Shown: positions 61,639 to 64,000 of the stretch, one piece after another
How the letters are laid out: every line of letters starts with the position of its first letter
Numbering within the stretch: the stretch's first letter is position 1
Assembly: GCA_030068145.1 (NCBI GenBank)
Contig: JAPJBO010000583.1
Location: 1-64,000, forward strand
Source: Diplonema papillatum
Taxonomy: Eukaryota > Euglenozoa > Diplonemea > Diplonemida > Diplonemidae
Direction of reading: 5' to 3'
DNA: 64,000 nt
Program-made: the position numbers and the translations under genes
The notes under the pieces: model-generated
The model's database searches: none
The model's input: only the letters and a program-made list of their open reading frames with translations
What the model was told of the DNA's origin: nothing

Positions 61639-64000
61639 ATGCCCTTTCTGTTTGCCACCATGAGTCTCAACGAAACAACCAGGACATCTCATCAGAGGAC
61701 TGGGAAAGAACCCTTCCTCCCCGTCCCCCTCAGATCAGAACGAAACGCACGTGGTCCCGGCGCGGCGAAGAGGATGGACGTGGGGCGCCTTGAAGGCGAG
61801 GTGGCTCAGCTGCGGGCGCAGCTGGCGGAGGACCCGTCGTGTGCCCGCCGGCGGAACTTGCTGGCGGTCGCCCTCGTCGACCTGGGCACGCACCTGCGGC
61901 TGGGCGGCGACGAGGAGGCCGGCGTCGCCCGGTACCGCGAGTCGCTGCGCTACAACCCGAGCTACTGCGCCTCGCACTACAACCTGGGCGTGGCGGCGGA
62001 GGCGAAGCGAGCCGACGAGGCCATCGAGCACTACGAGACCGCCCTGCTGTGCAACCCCGCCTGCATCGAAGCCCTCACGAACTTAGGCGTGGTCAAACGC
62101 CGCCTCGGGCTCCTCGATGAGGCATGCACCTACTTCGAGAAGGCGCTGAAGGTCAGACCCAACATGCCGATCATATGCACGAACTACGCCGTCACACTCT
62201 CCGATCTCGGCACCAAAAAGCAAACTGCTGGCGACCATAAAGCTGCGATCAAACTCTACAAGCAAGCTGTCCTCATCCACCCATACTACCCGGATGGGTA
62301 TTACAACCTGGGCGTGGCGTACGGCAGTGTCGGGAATCTTGCGAAGAGTTGTTATTACTACGAGCTGGCAGTGCACTTCAAGCCGGATTACGCGGAGGCG
62401 TGGAACAACCTGGGAGTGGTGTTCAAGCAGGTGGGGACGGCGGACCGGGCGATCGAGTGTTTCGAAAGGGCGCTCGCGTTGAACGGGACGTTCGCGCAGA
62501 CGATGAACAACCTGGCGGTGCTGCTGTCGCTGCATGGGCAGATGAACCGCGCGCAGGGGCTGCTGCGGCAGGCCGTCGCGCTGCGGCCGCTGTACGCGGA
62601 GGCGCATAACAACTTGGGCGTCATTTTACGCGACGAAGGCGTCCTGCACGAGGCGCTGCAGTGCTACGAGCGATGCCTCGCGATCTGTCCCGCGGCGGAG
62701 AACGCCGCTCAGAACCGGCTGCTGGCCCTCAACTTCTCCCTCGAGCACACCCCCGAAAGCATCCAGCGCGCCCACCTCGACTGGGGCAACCGCATCCTCC
62801 GGACGCACGTCCTGCCGCGCCTCGCCGCGAAGCCGGGGGAACCCGCGGTTCCCGCGTCCAACTTGGAAGCCCCCGTTCCCGAGGCGCAGCTGGCGGCGCT
62901 ACTCGGTTCGCTGGCCGACCGGTTCGAGAAGACGCCGCTGAAGGAAAAACGGGTGCTCCGCGTAGGGTACGTGTCCCCGGACTTCTACCTGCACTCGGTC
63001 TCGTACTTCATCCACAACCCGCTCAAGCACCACGGCCGCGTGGGCACCGGCTCGCGGCGCCAGGCCGGCGCCGCCGATGCAGGCCCCGCCCGTCCGCAGC
63101 ACAAGGACCCCCCCCCGAACGGCGACGCCCCCCCTTCCCCCCCCCCCCGAAACAGAAGGAAACGGGTCGCAGCCCACGCGGGGAGGAGAAGCCCCGGCGC
63201 TCCCCTCGAACGCGCCGGACCCGCACCCGGCGGCGAACGGGAAGGCGCAGCCCCAGAAGCCGAGCCCGAAGCGGCAGGCCCGGGGGGGCGGGGGGGTGGT
63301 GGCGGCGGAGGAGGACGTCGCTGCGAACGGCGGCGGCGACCCGCTGAAGAAGAAGCGGCTGAAAAGCGGTGCCGGCGCCGGAGCCGGGGCCCGCGGGTTC
63401 TCGCGGTTTCTGGCGGCAGACGGCGTCGCTGAGGAGGACCTGCCGGAGATAGAGGTCTACTGCTTCGCGAACGTCGCGAAACCGGACTCGAAGACGTTCG
63501 CGTTCCAGCAGCTCGTGCCGCCCGAGCGGTGGGTGAACATCTTCGGTATGGGGATGGATGAGGCGGCGGATACCATCCGCCGGAAGCAAATCGACGTCCT
63601 CGTCGACCTCACTGGGCATACCGGCTCCAACAGGCTCGACATCTTCGCCCGCAAGCCGGCGCCGATTCAAGTGACCTGGATCGGATACCCCAATACCACC
63701 GGTCTCCGTACCATCGACTACCGTTTCACCGACGATTCGGTCGACCCCCGGTCCGACACCAACCCTGACGACTACGCCGAGACGCTGTACCGCCTCCCCG
63801 GCTCGTTTTTGTGCTACTGCGCGGACACGCCGGCGGCGGGATCGAGCGACGATCCCGGGGAGAAGACCGGAGACGGTGGCAAGCCGGGGGCTCCACCGGG
63901 CAACGGTGACGTGGCTGGGCTGCACACGGACGTTTCGATGGGGCCCGGAGAGGGTGCGTCGGGGCGTCCCGCGCCGCCCGCCAACGGGGGGGGTGCCGCG
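61639..64000 (+). CDS. SPY: SPINDLY/OGT-family O-glycosyltransferase (GT41), 3' end outside window
   Basis: An array of about nine TPR units (NLGVAAEAKRADEAIEHYETAL and similar repeats, here cut short) spans residues about 45-375. The GT41 catalytic region follows: RVGYVSPDFYLHSVSYF, then VDLTGHTGSNRL and PIQVTWIGYPNTTGL, the wording of plant SPINDLY (protein O-fucosyltransferase) rather than animal OGT. Between HNPLKHHGR and EVYCFANVAKPD lies about 140 residues of Pro/Gly/Ala/Lys low complexity, which SPY lacks. The frame changes inside it, most simply by one extra C in the C run at 63138-63149; an intron is the other option. A start at 61774 (MDVGRLEG) is as likely as 61639. Nucleus/cytosol enzyme by family. 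Confidence 0.85.

Noticed and set aside
62661-63347. 228-residue frame over the TPR gene
   Set aside because: Arg/Pro-rich shadow of the SPINDLY frame.

Overview
This is eukaryotic nuclear DNA from a protist: few genes in much repeat DNA. Genes are GC-rich, mostly single-exon, and a few are cut by introns whose donors all read GTATG. Two hints point towards Euglenozoa: a BILBO1-like (flagellar pocket collar type) protein, and a tyrosine-recombinase retroelement with the gag-YR-RT-RH order known from trypanosome VIPER/TATE. Neither is decisive: no spliced-leader gene was seen, cis introns are present, and a SPINDLY-type transferase is not typical of trypanosomatids. Treat the assignment as open.

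Layout: 1-4.6 kb, a LINE with RNase H and Cys/His fingers. 4.9-5.3 kb, an OTU-protease relic split by a 150-bp MITE. 7.9-13.0 kb, a whole-looking VIPER/DIRS-like fossil with inverted ends. 14.8-22.6 kb, a giant two-exon gene with C-terminal calpain-III-like domains. 24.5-28.0 kb, a Cys/His-finger protein and a fatty-acid-hydroxylase-family gene preceded by worn copies of its own 5' end. 30.8-32.5 kb, a composite repeat element. 34.7-37.2 kb, an exact 43-bp palindromic satellite between inverted arms, one of which carries an SLC22 transporter fragment. 38.0-39.8 kb, a minisatellite running into a small membrane-protein gene followed by worn copies of its 3' part. 41.5-45.8 kb, a foldback element made of two opposed 41-bp satellite arrays around a tRNA-like unit. 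51.2-53.0 kb, the BILBO1-like gene. 54.8-59.5 kb, an unrecognised multi-exon gene with tandem copies of its exons. 61.6 kb to the edge, a SPINDLY-type O-glycosyltransferase gene.

Three themes stand out. First, five genes are bordered by short, decaying tandem copies of their own terminal segments ('exon echoes'). Second, several satellites are built from palindromes with a central CpG that varies in one polarity only. Third, very short mobile units occur, including a 42-bp sequence with clear 11- and 13-bp target duplications. Dispersed repeat families (A-G, my labels) sit preferentially in introns and next to echoes, and family B carries what looks like a branch site, acceptor and stop codon.
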